From an uncultured bacterium (GTDB lineage: Bacteria; Acidobacteriota; Thermoanaerobaculia; Thermoanaerobaculales; Thermoanaerobaculaceae): DNA of 64,000 nucleotides. The stretch lies in assembly GCA_937924755.1 (NCBI GenBank), contig CALEVZ010000028.1:124001-188000 (forward strand), read 5' to 3'. Of this stretch, positions 61,832 through 64,000 are shown in pieces; position 1 is the first letter of the stretch, and each line of letters opens with the position of its first letter. Both the position numbers and the translations under genes were made by a program. The notes beneath the pieces were generated by a model. The model did no database searches. It had not been told where the DNA came from and saw only the letters and a list, made by a program, of their open reading frames with translations.

Positions 61832-62994
61832 CGCGCCAGCTCCTCCATTCGACCCGTCGCTGCCCCCAGCAGCGGCAGAGTGAGGTACGAGATCTCGGCG
61901 TCCCAGAAGTTGTACTCGAACAGGCCGGCGGCGGTGATGCCTGCAAAGCCCACCAGCACCGCCGCGACCATGGTGCGGCGGTGGCCGGTGAGGGCGGGCA
62001 GGGCCCTCCAGGCGCCGCTGGTGAACGACGCCACCAGCCACAGGTAGGCGGCGAGCGCCGGTACCCCCCGCTCGGCGGCGATCTGCAGCGGATTGTTGTG
62101 GAGGTGACCCACGCTCCAGGTGGGGGCGTCGTCCACCCGGTAGAGCGGGTAGGTGCGCTTCACCTGCGCCGGACCCACCCCGGTCCAGGGATGGTCTTGG
62201 ATCATCTTGCCCGCCGCCACCGCCATGCACAGGCGATCGTAGTTGGCGTGCTGATTGAGGTCGAAGGTGGACAGCGCCCGGTCCACCACCGCCCGGGGAA
62301 ACAGAAGCCACACTGCCAGCGCCAGCACCGGGTAGGCCAGCAACAGCCGCCGGCGCCACACCGCCGCCAGCAGCAGTATCCCCACCGCCAGGCCCACCCA
62401 GGCGTTGCGGGTGTAGGAGAGGATGAGCGCCACCACCCCCAGGCCCACCGGCACGAACAGCAGAGGTTTGCGCTCCAGCAAGGCGTGGGTCATGACCACC
62501 AGCACCGCCAGCAACAACCAACCAGAGTACGTCATGTAGTGGGCGACCGGCCCGTGGATACGGTTGTCCAGGTGATTGGCGCCGAAGGCAAACTGCAGCA
62601 CCCCCCACACCCCCAGGATTGCCACCGACAGCGCAAGGCCACCCACCACCCACGGCCAGCGCCGTTCATCCAGCAGCGCCGCCGCCAGCGGAACGGTCAG
62701 AAACACCAGCAGACGGGGTAACTCGGTGAAGCTGGCGAGGGGGTCCACTGAGGCCGCCGCTGAAATCACCGTCAGCCCGGCGAAGGCGACCAGGGGACGG
62801 GTGACGCTGGGGGCCCGCGGACGATTTCGCAACTCCCCCCGCCGCCAGGCCACCCAGGCTGCCCCGCCGGCCCCTACCAGCAGCAGGTTCGCCAGGCCGA
62901 TGCGGTAGGAGAGCACCGCCGCCGCGCCGAGCAGCACGGCGGCCACGGCCTCGGCACGGCACCGCCGGAGCCGGTCGAGGACAGCTGCCCTCAC
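61828..62994 (-). CDS. O-antigen ligase/polymerase family membrane protein
   Basis: 388 residues and about ten hydrophobic segments. The Wzy_C-type region is seen in the long loop MIQDHPWTGVGPAQVKRTYP, YTRNAWVGLAVGILLLAA and VGHLHNNPLQIAAERG (the H-NN-L pattern). Such proteins attach or polymerise O-antigen or other glycans on the periplasmic side. It starts at GTG 62994, overlapping the Trm112 stop; a longer frame would overlap Trm112 and is rejected. Confidence 0.88.
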   Translation of the reverse strand: MRAAVLDRLRRCRAEAVAAVLLGAAAVLSYRIGLANLLLVGAGGAAWVAWRRGELRNRPRAPSVTRPLVAFAGLTVISAAASVDPLASFTELPRLLVFLTVPLAAALLDERRWPWVVGGLALSVAILGVWGVLQFAFGANHLDNRIHGPVAHYMTYSGWLLLAVLVVMTHALLERKPLLFVPVGLGVVALILSYTRNAWVGLAVGILLLAAVWRRRLLLAYPVLALAVWLLFPRAVVDRALSTFDLNQHANYDRLCMAVAAGKMIQDHPWTGVGPAQVKRTYPLYRVDDAPTWSVGHLHNNPLQIAAERGVPALAAYLWLVASFTSGAWRALPALTGHRRTMVAAVLVGFAGITAAGLFEYNFWDAEISYLTLPLLGAATGRMEELAR

Positions 62995-63233
62995 TGCTGG
63001 GGGGGGAGTGCCTCGTCCAGCAGCATCACCGGGATGTCGCTGACGATGGGGAAGGTGCGGGCGCACCGCGAGCACTGCAGGCCCTCGCTGACCTCCGGGG
63101 TTTCATCTCGGAACTTGTCGCGAAAACGCGCCACGAGCATCGCGCTGGTGGCTTCGGGCAGCGGCACCAGGGTCAGGTCAGCCTTGCAGGCGGGGCACAC
63201 CAAGATCTCCAGCAGCTGCGCATCCAGCGGCAT
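62991..63233 (-). CDS. Trm112-like zinc-ribbon protein
   Basis: 80 residues with two cysteine pairs in LVCPACKADLTL and CSRCARTFPIVSDIPVMLL, the Trm112/UPF0434 pattern. ATG 63233 gives MPLDAQLLEILVCPACK. Such proteins bind zinc and support methyltransferases. It is the first gene of the long minus-strand operon running to 55343 and overlaps the next gene by four bases. It is divergent from the glycosyltransferase at 63304. Confidence 0.9.
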   Translation of the reverse strand: MPLDAQLLEILVCPACKADLTLVPLPEATSAMLVARFRDKFRDETPEVSEGLQCSRCARTFPIVSDIPVMLLDEALPPQQ

Positions 63234-63303
63234 CTCGTCCTCCACCGCAATGCTAGCACTGCTGGCAGGTTGCAACGCAGTGCGCGGGGGGTACCATGGA
63301 AAG

Positions 63304-64000
63304 GTGCGGGTTCTCCATCTGGTCGCCGCTGACCGTTTCACCGGGGCCGCTGCTCCCGCGTTGCTGCTCGTGGAGGCATTGCGCGCGGCGGGGTGCAAAG
63401 CGGAGCTGGCCATTCGCGGCGGGCACAATCTGCAGACTCGTCTGGCCGGTCGTCCCTGGGTTCACCCCATTCTTGCCAAGGAACGCTCCCTGGGGGACCT
63501 GCGCCGGGCGGTGGAGCGGGTGCGGCACCTGGCCGGGAGGTTTGACCTCCTACACTGTCATCTCCCCCACGATCACGCCCTGGCGCGGCTGGCACTGCGC
63601 GAGCTGCCCGGCAAGCGGGTGTTGGTGCGCAGCGTCCGTCACCCTCGCCATCTGCGGCGCGACCCCTTTCACCGCTTCCTGTTCGCCCGCACTCACGGCA
63701 TTGCCTTTGCCACCGCGGCACTGGCGAGCCAGGGGCAGCGCTGGCCGTCGTTTGCCCACTGTGCCACCGTCACCCTGCCGCCGGCGGTGGAGAGGAGATT
63801 TCGGCGCTCCACTGATCGCCACGGGGTGCGCGCCCGCCTGGCGATCCCACACGACGCGGTCGTCGCCGGCACCGTGGGCAAGCTCCATCGATCCCGCGGC
63901 CAGGACCTCTTCCTCCGTGCCCTGGTGGCGACCCCTGGGGTGTGGGGGCTGATCGTGGGCCAGGGGGAACACGAGGGTGAGTTGCGCCGGCTGGCGGTCT
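63304..64000 (+). CDS. Glycosyltransferase (GT4-like), N-terminal part, runs off right edge
   Basis: About 232 residues visible from GTG 63304: VRVLHLVAADRFTGAAAPAL, LRRAVERVRHLAGRFDLLHC, ELPGKRVLVRSVRHPRHL and, near the edge, AVVAGTVGKLHRSRGQDLFL with LIVGQGEHEGELRRL. These are the acceptor domain and the start of the donor domain of a GT4 enzyme. It may act with the surface-glycan genes on the other strand. The true start is not certain because the upstream ribosome-binding site is weak. Confidence 0.8.
   Translation, partial: MRVLHLVAADRFTGAAAPALLLVEALRAAGCKAELAIRGGHNLQTRLAGRPWVHPILAKERSLGDLRRAVERVRHLAGRFDLLHCHLPHDHALARLALRELPGKRVLVRSVRHPRHLRRDPFHRFLFARTHGIAFATAALASQGQRWPSFAHCATVTLPPAVERRFRRSTDRHGVRARLAIPHDAVVAGTVGKLHRSRGQDLFLRALVATPGVWGLIVGQGEHEGELRRLAV

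Overview
The window is about 64 kb of high-GC, densely packed DNA from a Gram-negative bacterium. The evidence for an outer membrane is lipoproteins, outer-membrane barrels, a TonB receptor and a periplasmic respiratory chain. The gene mix (WS/DGAT acyltransferase, DUF4388/GTPase/Roadblock remnants, HAO-like octaheme cytochrome, Nap genes of the Desulfovibrio type, peptidase-propeller-barrel fusion, Hanks kinase) would fit an Acidobacteriota lineage. This is an inference from gene content, not from a marker tree. I recognised no rRNA, tRNA, CRISPR array or insertion sequence.

Layout. 1-8.7 kb (minus strand): start of glycogen phosphorylase, a Ser/Thr kinase with a secreted partner, a wax-ester/diacylglycerol acyltransferase, and uvrA. 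8.9-11.9 kb (plus): hydrolase, Old Yellow Enzyme, DUF2891 protein. 11.9-24.1 kb (plus) is the most notable region. A nucleotidyltransferase and a small partner lead into a PAS histidine kinase and a sigma-54 response regulator. A near-perfect -24/-12 promoter then precedes genes for a Rieske protein, a b6-type cytochrome b with a heme c_i cysteine and a PEWY motif, a membrane-anchored octaheme HAO-like cytochrome, an outer-membrane barrel, and napM-napA-napD-napG-napH. I read this as a regulated quinol-driven nitrate (probably nitrate-to-ammonium) respiratory system in an unusual combination.

24.2-28.3 kb: a TonB receptor, then a row of decayed genes (hemerythrin, DUF4388, GTPase, Roadblock), each carrying stops and/or frameshifts. 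28.4-36.2 kb (minus): an unknown protein, a TPR protein, then an exporter operon of one MacB-type permease and three adaptors without an ATPase gene, and YjbQ. 36.3-46 kb: threonine dehydratase-like enzyme, amidohydrolase, smpB, HD-GYP protein, DUF4390 protein plus NtrY kinase, a secreted protein with a possible second sigma-54 promoter, and dprA. 45.8-49.8 kb: TPR lipoprotein, lipoprotein, and a peptidase/propeller/barrel protein.

49.8-55.3 kb: a VapC/Phd toxin-antitoxin pair with a tandem palindromic operator, tlyA, UbiA-DUF362, and two secreted-protein genes between 29-bp direct repeats. 55.3-63.2 kb (minus): one compact operon of Trm112, O-antigen ligase-like protein, xseA, xseB, ispA, dxs, glycosyltransferase and methyltransferase. 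A partial glycosyltransferase runs off the right edge.
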